This document shows, in pieces, positions 50,337 to 59,146 of a stretch of 64,000 nucleotides of DNA. The notes beneath the pieces were generated by a model, which worked only from the letters and a program-made list of their open reading frames with translations, did no database searches and was not told the origin of the DNA. The first letter of the stretch is position 1. Each line of letters begins with the position of its first letter. The position numbers were made by a program, and so were the translations under genes. Source of the stretch: Bradyrhizobium ivorense (GTDB lineage: Bacteria; Pseudomonadota; Alphaproteobacteria; Rhizobiales; Xanthobacteraceae); the NCBI RefSeq assembly GCF_900696085.1, contig NZ_CAADFC020000008.1, positions 62,001 through 126,000 on the forward strand, in the 5' to 3' direction.

Positions 50337-51149
50337 CTCGACTCGCATTCAAAGAGGGTGACGCAAACTCGCTAGCACGTCGCGCTACGGCCATCGCCAT
50401 TAAAGCGGCCACTGCGGCCAAGCCACTATTATGAGGGAAACGAAAACGGCCGCTCTAAAGCCTCACATGTCCCCAAGCAGAGGCTCAATCCTCCGCTTCT
50501 TCCATCCTCGTTGCTTGAATGAACGCCGGACCCGCTGGCTGAGCGCGATCTCGAATAGAGAGCGCCTTCGCAAGATAACGACCCGCGTCTTTTTTTTTGC
50601 GCGCAATCAGCCTGAGGTCCGCCTCAAGATGTAGAGGTGGGCTCACGTGTTTCCATTTACTCTCGTGCTCAAGTCTGAATGGAGCGCAACGCCTTCTAGG
50701 TGAATCGCGTCAGTTCAAGGTCGACCGTTCGATCGAATGATTCAGCTTCGAAATCGAAAGTAGGGACAACCTGAAGGAGGCTCAACTCTACAAAGGTAAG
50801 CAGGTAATATCGCATGGGCTGCAAAGCCTATACCAAGGTTTGTTCTCGGTCCGACTTAACTTCCACAGTATCCCCCCAGGCGGGTCGGGCGACGGGCCAG
50901 TCTCGTAGGCGGCCTCGTGCCACTCAAAAGCTTCTTCTTGGGCATTGTCACCATCCCTAGGTCGGCTCGCAAGCGATCGACTGCGCCATTCGTTTTGCTC
51001 GAGGCAGGATTTCATCTCGAAGTATCTAGTCCGTCCACGCGATGGGGTTGGAAAAGCCGACATACGCAGGTTTGACTCAGAGAGTCCGCGCGCGTGAGAG
51101 ATATGCACTCGCGTCATTGAGGGCTTTGCGCTGAACGGCAATGAATAGG
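50337..51149. other. Gap upstream of the RND gene
   Basis: Here a membrane-fusion-protein gene or a regulator would be expected, but no frame has such motifs. A minus frame at 50788-51141 is unassigned. A GTCAG at 50709 lacks the rest of a tts box. Confidence 0.45.
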
Positions 51150-51405
51150 ACGGTATCTATGTTAGCCAAGGATGACGAGTTGATCTACGCCAGCAAGGTC
51201 GACCACGGCTTCGACAAGGCCTCGGCCGCCGATATCTCCACAAACGCCTGACGCCGCTGATCCGTAAAACGCAGGCCTACACCAAACGAATCGAGCACAA
51301 GGCGATCTGGGTTGCGCCGAAGCTGATCGTCGAAATCGAGTAATCGTGCCAACTGCCGAAGGTAACGTGCGGCATTCGCTCTTTCATGGTGTCGGGGAGG
51401 GATCT
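51150..51405 (+). pseudogene. ligD (ATP-dependent DNA ligase D) 3' remnant
   Basis: Translation gives LAKDDELIYASKVDHGFDKA in one frame and, after a small indel, LTPLIRKTQAYTKRIEHKAI and WVAPKLIVEIE in another, then degraded RHSLFHGVGEG. This order (kinked KVDHGFD, K.Q.Y.KRI.H..IWV.PKL..EIE, VRHP.FKGLRED) is the C-terminal OB-fold end of LigD-type ligases. Stops and frameshifts make it a remnant. No other part of ligD is visible. Confidence 0.72.
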
Positions 51406-51690
51406 ATTACCTCACCGCGCCGCAACTGCTGCAGTGATACCCGCTGGGTCTGGGAGGCGAAGCCGGATCAGCCACACAAGGACCATGCGCCTGCATGTGC
51501 GGCCGCACTGTCGGATGCCGTGCACGGTCTGTTGCACGCCCGACAAACACGGCTTTGTTCCGCCCTCGCCGCAAGGATCCAGGCCGGATCTATACCGGCG
51601 CTGGGGCGCCTACTCGTAATCCGCCGTGTCGGCTTTACCCCTAAAACCGGACATCGCCGGGTGACCACGGCATGTCGGTTACGGGCCATT
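51406..51690. other. Short gap between two remnants
   Basis: No recognised gene. An open frame runs through into the Nudix remnant but shows no motif. Confidence 0.4.
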
Positions 51691-52056
51691 ATGGCAAAAT
51701 CCTCAAAACTTGTCGTTGCGAAGAACGGGCGTGCGCTTCTGGTCAGACGCCGTCGCGACGGGCTCTGGATGTTTCCGGGGGGCTGCTAGCGTGCCCGTGA
51801 GAGTGACAGGGCGAGCCTTCGTCGAGAGATTGCGGAAGAACTTCCGAAAATCAAACTCGGACCGTAAAGCTCCGGAAAGAAGTGAAGGGCACGAACCGCC
51901 GATCTGGGCACAAGATGGGCGATGCTATTTTCGTGGCTAAGAAAGCGTCCGGCCAAAGAAGATTGGTGACACAAAGGAAATCACAAGGCGGTCTGGCGCA
52001 AGCCGCGACGGATCGGGCTAACGCCGACATCCCGCTACATTCGGGACAAGCTGTTT
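51691..52056 (+). pseudogene. Nudix hydrolase remnant
   Basis: The frame from ATG 51691 reads MAKSSKLVVAKNGRALLVRR and RRDGLWMFPGG, a typical Nudix N-terminus, then stops at TAG. The Nudix box continues in another frame (SLRREIAEELPKIKLG, with the RExxEE core), followed by KGTNRRSGHKMGDAIFVAKK and IGDTKEIT in further frames. At least three frame changes or stops are needed to read it, so it is inactive. Confidence 0.7.
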
Positions 52057-52471
52057 CCCAAGTGAACGATAGCCGGTTACGGTTGATCTCCGCTCAAGGC
52101 AACAAACTTGACTTCGCCGCATCGCATGGATCTCACCGTCCGACGGGCTTACCACTGGACTAGCGACCGTCGGGTATGCCGAAACAAACAAGAAGCAGTC
52201 GCCATCAGGGCCTCATAGCCAGCCACGTTGCACGCGTCGAAATAGCGACTGATCGTCGCCTGGCAGAAGGCGACATCTTACTCATCTCGTCGCCCGCCCG
52301 GATTGTGGTTGCCCGCACCGGATGCGCGCCGTGCCACTTATCTTTGAAACCTGAATCGCGCTATGGAGTCGGCAGCATCATCCCTTTGCAGATGAGCCGA
52401 ATTTGCGCGTCTATGGCCGTGCGCTGTTTCGGCTGCATCTGGCCGGATGGCTCCCCGCCCGAACCAGATCT
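52057..52471. other. Gap downstream of bioA
   Basis: Plus frames at 52176-52511 show no recognised motif. No clear terminator hairpin with a T-run was found after bioA. Confidence 0.4.
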
Positions 52472-53734
52472 TCAAGCCAGCGCGTCGGCAGCATCCCTGA
52501 TGCCTTCGTAGATCTCCTTAAGATCTGCTTCCGTGACGCAATAAGGCGGCATCAGGTAGATCGTATTTCCGAGCGGCCGGAGCAGCAGATTTCGCCCCTC
52601 AAAGAAAGTCTGAAGCTTCGGACCAATGCCCGCGAGATAACCTGCATCGCCGGCCTTAAGATCAAGCGCCGTGATGGTCCCGGTCCGGCGAACGTTTAGA
52701 AAACGGGCGTCACTGCGGAATGGCGCAATAAGCCGCTCTTGCATCGCGGCGACCAACGCCATGTGCTTGCGGGCGTCCTGCTGCCAGAGCTCGAGGTTTG
52801 CCCTTGCCGCAGCACACGCTACGGGATTCGCGGTATATGAACTTGAGTGGAAGAACGTGCGTGCACGATCCTTCGAATAGTGGGCATCGAAGATGTCGCC
52901 GCGGCAAAGCGTCACCGCGAGCGGAAGCGATCCGCCTGTGAGGCCTTTGGAATAGCAGACAATATCCGGCGAGATATCCGCCTGTTCGCAAGCGAACAAT
53001 GTTCCGGTGCGACCCCAGCCAGTCATGATCTCGTCGGCAATGAAGAGGACATCCGAGAGCTCGCAGATCCGCCTCATCTCTTTCAACACCCAGTTCGGAT
53101 ACATGAGCATCCCACCCGCACCTAATATCAGGGGCTCCACAATAAAGGCGGCCGGAGCTTCATTCCGACATGCAGATTCGAGCGCATCGATGGCCGCCTG
53201 TTCATGACCGCTCGCCGGGAATGGGATTGTGGTGACATCGAACAGAAGTGGCTCGTACGCTGCATTGAAAACGCCCCGCGCGCCAACTGACATCGTCCCC
53301 ACTGTATCGCCGTGATAGGAGTGCTGCATCGCGACCACACGTGTCCGCGGCTCACCGATGTTGTTCCAGTAACCGAGCGCCATTTTCAGCGCCACTTCCA
53401 CACTGGTCGAACCGCTATCGGAGAAGAAGACATACTCGAGGCCACGCGGCGCAAGCTTCAAGAGCAGTGCAGCCACCTCCTCGGCCGGTTCATGAGTATG
53501 GCCAGCGAAGATGATCTGGTTGAGCTTTTCTGCCTGTTCCTGGATGGCGCTTACGATATGAGGATGGCAATGGCCGTGGGTCACGACCCACCAGGAGGAA
53601 ATTGCATCAATGATGCGACGGTCATCTGCGGTATAGAGATGAGCTCCCTTCCCCCCCACGATCTTTGTCATACTCTCTTGCAGCGCATGCTGCGTGAAAG
53701 GGTGCCAAATCGGCGACGTCTGTTTGCGCCTCAT
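52472..53734 (-). CDS. bioA: BioA, adenosylmethionine-8-amino-7-oxononanoate aminotransferase
   Basis: A PLP enzyme that converts KAPA to DAPA in biotin synthesis, using SAM as amino donor. The 420-residue product starts [19 protein letters not shown], with the conserved WHPFTQ motif. Further motifs: [56 protein letters not shown] and the PLP lysine in [19 protein letters not shown]. The start at 53734 shares ATGA with the bioD stop. It is the last gene of the bioB-panD-bioF-bioD-bioA run. Confidence 0.95.
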   Translation of the reverse strand: MRRKQTSPIWHPFTQHALQESMTKIVGGKGAHLYTADDRRIIDAISSWWVVTHGHCHPHIVSAIQEQAEKLNQIIFAGHTHEPAEEVAALLLKLAPRGLEYVFFSDSGSTSVEVALKMALGYWNNIGEPRTRVVAMQHSYHGDTVGTMSVGARGVFNAAYEPLLFDVTTIPFPASGHEQAAIDALESACRNEAPAAFIVEPLILGAGGMLMYPNWVLKEMRRICELSDVLFIADEIMTGWGRTGTLFACEQADISPDIVCYSKGLTGGSLPLAVTLCRGDIFDAHYSKDRARTFFHSSSYTANPVACAAARANLELWQQDARKHMALVAAMQERLIAPFRSDARFLNVRRTGTITALDLKAGDAGYLAGIGPKLQTFFEGRNLLLRPLGNTIYLMPPYCVTEADLKEIYEGIRDAADALA

Positions 53735-54360
53735 GGGTTGAAATCGTCGCGCCGGAATGAGGTTAAGAATGCGTTGCGGAGTGTACTTGTCGAGAGTGGA
53801 GAAAGTCGAGGAAGTCGGCCAAGCCTCCGAATCCGTCCGATGCTGCAAATCGTGCTCTCCGTGTCGAGATTTTCGTTGCCAATGAATGCAATCCCGAGAA
53901 TATTGACGTTTCGACTTCGCAGCGCTTCAATCGATAATAGCGAATGATTGATAGTGCCGAGTGAAGTACGCGCACACAGCACGACCGGCAGCTGCCATCG
54001 CGCAAAGACATCAATATAAAGTGTGCTGCCATTCAGAGGTACCATGAGCCCCCCAGCGCCTTCAATCACCAACGGGCGCACGGAATCTGGCGCATCGAGC
54101 AAATCGGTATCGATGCAAATTCCGTCTGCTTCGGCGGCATAATGCGGTGAAGCGGGTGTTTTGAGCTTGTAGCACTCCGGGACAATGCGATCATCGGAAA
54201 GCTCACCCAACCGTGCGACCAGCTGTGAATCGGTCTCCCCGTCGAGACCGGCCTGAATGGGCTTCCAGTAATCCGCACTGAGAAAATTGGCGAGCCCGGC
54301 GGAAAAGACCGTCTTTCCTATGCCGGTATCGGTGCCGGTCACCACGAACCGGCGGCTCAT
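53731..54360 (-). CDS. bioD: BioD, dethiobiotin synthetase
   Basis: ATP-dependent carboxylation and ring closure of DAPA to dethiobiotin. The 209-residue protein shows the P-loop [19 protein letters not shown] (about residues 6-24), the substrate segment [23 protein letters not shown], and [13 protein letters not shown]. It overlaps bioF and bioA by four bases each, so translation is coupled. The C-terminal 30 residues are somewhat unusual ([20 protein letters not shown]), as for short BioD proteins. Confidence 0.94.
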   Translation of the reverse strand: MSRRFVVTGTDTGIGKTVFSAGLANFLSADYWKPIQAGLDGETDSQLVARLGELSDDRIVPECYKLKTPASPHYAAEADGICIDTDLLDAPDSVRPLVIEGAGGLMVPLNGSTLYIDVFARWQLPVVLCARTSLGTINHSLLSIEALRSRNVNILGIAFIGNENLDTESTICSIGRIRRLGRLPRLSPLSTSTLRNAFLTSFRRDDFNP

Positions 54361-55511
54361 GAGACTTCGCCTCTGACCTCTTCCATTAGGGCATCAAGCA
54401 TTGCGCGCACGTCATCCTCGCCGACGTTCAAGGTCAGAGAAATTCTCAACCGGGCCGTCCCCGCCGGCACGGTTGGCGGCCGGATCCCACGGATATCAAA
54501 GCCGCGAGCTTGCAGCGCGAATGCAAGCCGCATCGCGCGCGCATTGTCACCAACGATGTATGGAACGATTTGCGAATCTGCACGAGTCAGGCCACCGCGC
54601 GCGATGATCTCTCGATGCGTGAACGTAACCAGGCTGGCTAGACGCTGTTGCCGCTTAGGTTCATCCTGCAGGATCAATAATGCCTCTCGCACTGCGACGG
54701 CCATTAGAGGTGACGGTGCGGTGGCGAAAATGAACGGTCGGCAGCGATTGACCATGAAGTCGCGCAGCACTCGTGTGGTCGTAACTAGTGCGCCTGCTGC
54801 ACCCAGCGCCTTGCCACAGGTATGAACGATCACGAGGTTTTCGCGGCCCTCATAGGAGGCGGCCAGTCCTCGTCCGTGCTCACCGAAAACGCCTGTAGCA
54901 TGTGCCTCATCCACCATCAGGAACGCATCATGCCGATCGGCGATTACGATGAGTTCAGCAAGCGGCGCAAAATCACCGTCCATACTGTACAGACTTTCGA
55001 CCACGATCCAGACGCGGCCGGCTCCGCCCTTTGCCCGCCAGTCACGAATTGCATTTTCCACCGACTGGGGATCGTTATGGGCACTTATCCGAATCTCGGC
55101 CCGGCCAGCTCGCGCGCCTTCATGAATGCTCGCGTGCACAAGAGAATCGAGAACGAGCAGATCGCCCCTTTGTGGAAGAGTCGTCAGGACGGCAAAATTT
55201 GCGACATAACCGGCGCCAAAGAAAAGAGCCGTCTCTGCTCGGAAGAACTGAGCCGCTTCCGCTTCGAGACCTTCATGTTCCTCGCAGTTGCCGCGCAGAA
55301 GCCGCGACCCACCAGCTCCGATCGTGGTCCCTGTCTCGAGCGCAGCCGAGATGGCATTCTTCAAACGCGGGGCGCTAGCCAACGCCAGATAGTCATTCGA
55401 AGCGAAATCGATCCCCGCACGCGGCCTAAGACCGCGCAGACGGTTGTCGTCCTTCAGGGCGTCCAGTGCCTTGAGATAGTCGCCAATTTTGGCCGCTTGG
55501 ATTGGGCTCAT
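54357..55511 (-). CDS. bioF: BioF, 8-amino-7-oxononanoate synthase
   Basis: PLP enzyme joining pimeloyl thioester and alanine to KAPA. The 384-residue protein from [20 protein letters not shown] has [72 protein letters not shown] and the PLP-lysine segment [19 protein letters not shown]. The start at 55511 was preferred to the extension to 55586, which overlaps panD. It continues into bioD with a four-base overlap. Confidence 0.95.
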   Translation of the reverse strand: MSPIQAAKIGDYLKALDALKDDNRLRGLRPRAGIDFASNDYLALASAPRLKNAISAALETGTTIGAGGSRLLRGNCEEHEGLEAEAAQFFRAETALFFGAGYVANFAVLTTLPQRGDLLVLDSLVHASIHEGARAGRAEIRISAHNDPQSVENAIRDWRAKGGAGRVWIVVESLYSMDGDFAPLAELIVIADRHDAFLMVDEAHATGVFGEHGRGLAASYEGRENLVIVHTCGKALGAAGALVTTTRVLRDFMVNRCRPFIFATAPSPLMAVAVREALLILQDEPKRQQRLASLVTFTHREIIARGGLTRADSQIVPYIVGDNARAMRLAFALQARGFDIRGIRPPTVPAGTARLRISLTLNVGEDDVRAMLDALMEEVRGEVS

Positions 55512-55582
55512 TCGCCACTCCCAGGGAGTATCGGGCACGCAACTATTCTTGAAGCCAAAGCTCCAGCGCCGGCTTCGCATCT

Positions 55583-55936
55583 TCAAGTCGGCAAGATGGG
55601 GTTCTCCCGGTCAACCAACACAACGCGCGGTCGATACGTTCTTGCTTCCGCTCCATCAAAGGAGGCATATGCAACGATGATAATTTTGTCTCCTGGCAGC
55701 GCGAGTCGCGCTGCCGCTCCATTCAGGCCTATGATGCCAGACCTCTGAGGCGCTTCGATCACGTATGTAGCGAAACGCGCTCCCGTCTCGATGTTGTAGA
55801 TTTCGACACGTTCATTGATCAGGAAGCCCGCAGCATCCAGCAGCGCGCGATCAATCGATATCGAGCCTTCATAGTGCAGGTCGGCTTCAGTTACCGAGGC
55901 GCGATGGATCTTGCCCTTCATCAAGGTGATTTGCAT
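55583..55936 (-). CDS. panD: PanD, aspartate 1-decarboxylase
   Basis: Pyruvoyl enzyme that makes beta-alanine for pantothenate and coenzyme A. The 117-residue proenzyme has the self-cleavage site Gly24-Ser25 in YEGSISID, the catalytic [19 protein letters not shown] start, Tyr58 in [23 protein letters not shown] and the usual short C-terminus. It is inserted between bioB and bioF, 70 bases before bioF; the link gives one transcript for biotin and CoA precursors. Confidence 0.96.
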   Translation of the reverse strand: MQITLMKGKIHRASVTEADLHYEGSISIDRALLDAAGFLINERVEIYNIETGARFATYVIEAPQRSGIIGLNGAAARLALPGDKIIIVAYASFDGAEARTYRPRVVLVDRENPILPT

Positions 55937-55967
55937 GTGTGACCTGTGCGGATGTTTGCCGGTCTGA

Positions 55968-56978
55968 CTACGCGATCTGGCTTTGAGTAAGCCGCGACGT
56001 CATGCCGAGTCGCTCCAGCAAATTCGCGTCGCGATCGCGCTGCGGGTTCTTGGTGGTCAGGAGGACGTCACCGATGAAGATGGAGTTCGCGCCGGCCAGG
56101 AAGCAGATTGCCTGCAATTCATCGGTCATGTACTGCCGTCCGGCGGAGAGGCGCACGACGCTCTTCGGCATCAGAATGCGGGTGACCGCGATCAGCCGCA
56201 CCAGCGCGATCGGATCGGGCCGCTCCGCGGTGTTGTTGACTGGGACGCCCTCAACCTCATTCCAGAGGTTGATCGGCACGCTCTCGGGATGGCTTGGCAG
56301 ATTAGCGAGCAGAACCAACATGCCCAGCCGGTCGTCAATGCGTTCACCCATGCCGATGATGCCGCCGCAACAGACCTTGATGCCGGCGTCGCGCACATGC
56401 GCCAGCGTATCAACGCGATCCTGCAGGGTACGGGTGGTGATGATCTTGCCGTAGAATTCGGGCGAGGTGTCGACGTTGTGATTGTAGAAGTCGAGGCCGG
56501 CGTCGAAGAGTCGTCCAGCCTGCTTAGGTGTCAGCATGCCGAGTGTGGCGCAGGTCTCCATGCCCAGACTCTTGACCGCGCCGACCATATCGCAGACTTT
56601 CTCGAGGTCACGGTCCTTCGGATTGCGCCAAGCGGCGGCCATGCAGAATCGGGTCGCGCCAGCGTCCTTGGCGCGCCTCGCCGCCGCAATCACATCCGGC
56701 GTGTCCATCAGGCGCGTGGCCTTCAGGCCCGTGTCATAGTGCGCGCTCTGTGAGCAGTAGCCGCAGTCTTCGGGACACCGGCCGGTCTTGATGCTTAGAA
56801 GGCTCGCCGTCTCGACGTGGTTCGGGTCGAAGTTGCTGCGATGAATGCTCTGTGCCTTAAACATTAGGTCGGCAAACGGCAGGGCATAGAGTTGTTCGGC
56901 GTCGATGCCGGTCCAGTCATGACGGACGGCCCCGATGTTAGCGCCGTCATTCCGATCCACTCCTACAGCATCGACCAT
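55968..56978 (-). CDS. bioB: BioB, biotin synthase
   Basis: Radical-SAM enzyme inserting sulfur into dethiobiotin. The 336-residue protein has the 4Fe-4S site [22 protein letters not shown] (CxxxCxxC, about residues 67-78), [22 protein letters not shown] and [10 protein letters not shown], with the 2Fe-2S ligand Arg in [11 protein letters not shown]. All are intact. It is the first gene of the bio run; BioR-like boxes lie 28 bases upstream of its ATG. Confidence 0.97.
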   Translation of the reverse strand: MVDAVGVDRNDGANIGAVRHDWTGIDAEQLYALPFADLMFKAQSIHRSNFDPNHVETASLLSIKTGRCPEDCGYCSQSAHYDTGLKATRLMDTPDVIAAARRAKDAGATRFCMAAAWRNPKDRDLEKVCDMVGAVKSLGMETCATLGMLTPKQAGRLFDAGLDFYNHNVDTSPEFYGKIITTRTLQDRVDTLAHVRDAGIKVCCGGIIGMGERIDDRLGMLVLLANLPSHPESVPINLWNEVEGVPVNNTAERPDPIALVRLIAVTRILMPKSVVRLSAGRQYMTDELQAICFLAGANSIFIGDVLLTTKNPQRDRDANLLERLGMTSRLTQSQIA

Positions 56979-57005
56979 TCGACTTGCCCTTCGGCCTGGG
57001 ATAGA

Positions 57006-57034
57006 TCATAGATAATTCGACGAACTATCTATGA
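57006..57034 (-). promoter_or_regulatory. Pair of BioR-like boxes before bioB
   Basis: TCATAGATAA and CTATCTATGA lie in inverted orientation with nine bases between them. Read on the minus strand the first is TTATCTATGA, 9 of 10 to the BioR box TTATMKATAA. It is placed for repression of bioB by the divergent GntR regulator. Confidence 0.72.
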
Positions 57035-57092
57035 TTAGGTTCTCTGCTGCAACGACGCTACTCGAACTCGAAGGCAAGAACACCCGTTTTCT

Positions 57093-57102
57093 TGATAGAT
57101 AA
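57093..57102 (+). promoter_or_regulatory. BioR-like box before the regulator gene
   Basis: TGATAGATAA matches TTATMKATAA at 9 of 10 positions and ends only four to six bases before the regulator start codon, which suggests autorepression. Confidence 0.68.
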
Positions 57103-57105
57103 TCT

Positions 57106-57747
57106 ATGATGTTGCCTGTGGATGAGAACGCGACGACGGCAGCGCGCATTGCCAATTCAATCGCGGAGCGCATTATCAACGGAACGCTGCTACCAGACGC
57201 TCCACTGCGACAAGACCATGTCGCGCGTGAATTCAACTCGAGCCACGTCCCTGTGCGCGAGGCGTTTCGGCAACTCGAAGCTAAACACCTCGTCGTCAGT
57301 TTGCCCCGCCGTGGCGTCCGGGTTGCACCGCTCGATACAAACTCGGTGAAGGAGATCGCCGAGATGCGCGCGGCGCTCGAATTGGTCGCGTTGCGAAACG
57401 CCGCGCCAAAGCTGACGTCGGCCCATTTGGCACAGATCGAGATAGCACTGAATGAAGCAGATAACGCCAAGACCATTCAGGATTTCGAGACTGCCAATCG
57501 CGCCTTTCACCACGCGCTGGTGGCACCCTGTGCCATGCCGCGACTGCTCGCCAGTCTCGACGGACTGCAGCTTGCAAATTCTCGATTGGTGCTCGCCACG
57601 GCACGCAGTGCCGGCTGGCGCCCGCGCTCCAACCAGGATCACCGCATGATTCTGCAAGCGCTGCGAGCGCGCAACCTTGATCAAGCCTGCAACCTGCTTG
57701 CGCGCCACATCCAAACCGTCGAGCGCCTGGCCCATCCCCCGTCCTAA
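57106..57747 (+). CDS. bioR: BioR, GntR-family repressor of biotin genes
   Basis: The 213-residue regulator has the GntR winged helix (IANSIAERIINGTLLPDAPL then RQDHVAREFNSSHVPVREAF, about residues 15-54) and an FCD domain (MRAALELVALRNAAP; FHHALVAPCAMPRLL; DHRMILQALRARNLDQACNLLARHI). In alphaproteobacteria BioR controls bio genes and usually lies beside them, as here, divergent from bioB with BioR-like boxes in between. Either of two adjacent ATG codons (57106, 57109) may be the start. Confidence 0.87.
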   Translation: MMLPVDENATTAARIANSIAERIINGTLLPDAPLRQDHVAREFNSSHVPVREAFRQLEAKHLVVSLPRRGVRVAPLDTNSVKEIAEMRAALELVALRNAAPKLTSAHLAQIEIALNEADNAKTIQDFETANRAFHHALVAPCAMPRLLASLDGLQLANSRLVLATARSAGWRPRSNQDHRMILQALRARNLDQACNLLARHIQTVERLAHPPS

Positions 57748-57884
57748 CAGAAGATTGGCCATTTGAACCCTCCGTTCAAACGCCTTGCCTTCTCAAAACT
57801 AGGCTCACCCACGTACGTCAGGACTCGGCTCATTCTCGGATATCTCGACAAATGAACGTTTTGGCGTCGTGCTGACGTTTGATG

Positions 57885-58178
57885 TTACCAGCTGCATGAG
57901 ATCAATCGCGCGATTGTTGACGATAGCTTCCATCGAGAACGATCCGGTTACGCGGTCGAAATCGAAGCTCGTTATCAGCCGCTGGTAAAAGTTATCCTAG
58001 CCACTGGTTCCTTTGGCTGCGATCTTGCTCATGTAGTCCCAGTCTCCACCGATGCGATGGAAGTCGATAACTTCTGGCTGGCGCTCGACGTACTTCCGAA
58101 ATCGGTCCGCCCACTCTCTCGTGTGGTGCCGGGTTCGGACCATCACGAAGATAGTGAGATCAATTCCGAGCGCCGAAA
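57885..58178 (-). pseudogene. Lrp/AsnC regulator 3' fragment
   Basis: From the junction the frame reads LSALGIDLTIFVMVRTRHHT, REWADRFRKYVERQPEVIDF and HRIGGDWDYMSKIAAK, then a stop at 57997-57999. Beyond it, YDNFYQRLITSFDFDRVTGS and FSMEAIVNNRAIDL continue. This is the C-terminal RAM domain of an Lrp-type regulator without its DNA-binding half. It is fused in frame to the ardC fragment upstream. Confidence 0.78.
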
Positions 58179-59020
58179 GATTGTCCTCTCGCAGCACCTC
58201 AAGCCAGGAGCCAATATAGTCCGCGTGCCGCACCGTCGGCACAATGCCGAGCGAGGCGCAACCGAATGCGGACGATATCTCCGCGATCAGTTCTTCAAAG
58301 GGATACTTCTTGGTACCGTAACCGCCGGACAAGTCGCGGTTGAGACGTGACGGATGGCCGCTGGCATGCGCTAATTCATGCAGGGCCGTTCGATGCCAGT
58401 TGATCGGCTCGAAATAGGCTTGTGGTGGCGGCACCTGCACATAGTCTTCAGCCGGCACATAGAAGGCGCGGTTCCCGCCAATGCGGAAGTCAATCCCGGT
58501 CGCCTTGATCAGGGTATTCAACCTTTGGCGCGATCAGGCCTGGCGGCGGAGGCGGCGCCGTCGTTGCGATCTCCGGAGGCAAGCCATCGCACTGATCGGT
58601 GTTGAAGACGGTAAATCGTTTGAGGAATGGAATTGCCTGCGCGTCTTCGCCGGTCTCGGCGGCGCGTCGCCTTTCGTCATTCGGCACGAAACGATCCGCG
58701 TAGACGACGGTAGTCCCGCGCTCTCCCTTGCCAACGTGGCCGCCAAGAGAGAGCGCCTGACGGAAGGTGAGCCAACTTTGACCGGTAAATCCGCGTTCGA
58801 CCACGGCTCCCCAGAGGATGAGGATGTTCACACCACTGTATTGCCGGTTGGTCGACGCATTTTTCGGCATCGCCAGCGGCGCCTTCGCCGCGGCCGTACC
58901 CCACGGCTGAACCCAGGGGACGCGACCGGCCTCAAGCTCGGCAATGATCTTGTCGGTGATTTCGGTATAGAGGTTCGCCCGGTCCTGGCCGACGCGCGCG
59001 CAAGCAGTAGGGTTCGACAT
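58179..59020 (-). pseudogene. ardC-like antirestriction gene, frameshifted and truncated
   Basis: The N-terminal part (from 59020) reads LYTEITDKIIAELEAGRVPW and TNRQYSGVNILILWGA, followed by TFRQALSLGGHVGKGERGTT, the ssDNA-binding DUF1738 half of ArdC. After a frameshift near 58510 the metalloprotease half follows: HRTALHELAHASGHPSRLNR (HExxH), FEELIAEISSAFGC and DYIGSWLEVLREDN. The frame then runs into Lrp sequence. ArdC proteins protect incoming conjugative DNA, so this is a relic of an integrative or conjugative element. Confidence 0.82.
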
Positions 59021-59146
59021 CGCGGGGTCTCCGCGACGGGCGCCACGAGCCTCTCTCGCAGCTTGTAACCCGTCACGGAGAAACCAGCCTGCACTCTTAC
59101 TCTCAGCCTCTTTGCAATCGCCTCGCGGCCGCAGGCCTGATCAGTC

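Noticed and set aside
50709..50740. GTCAG followed by TTCAAGGTCGAC as a tts box
   Set aside because: The TT and TCG positions are out of register and no effector gene follows.
57006..57476. 156-codon minus frame opposite the GntR regulator
   Set aside because: A shadow of bioR that crosses the promoter boxes; no motif.
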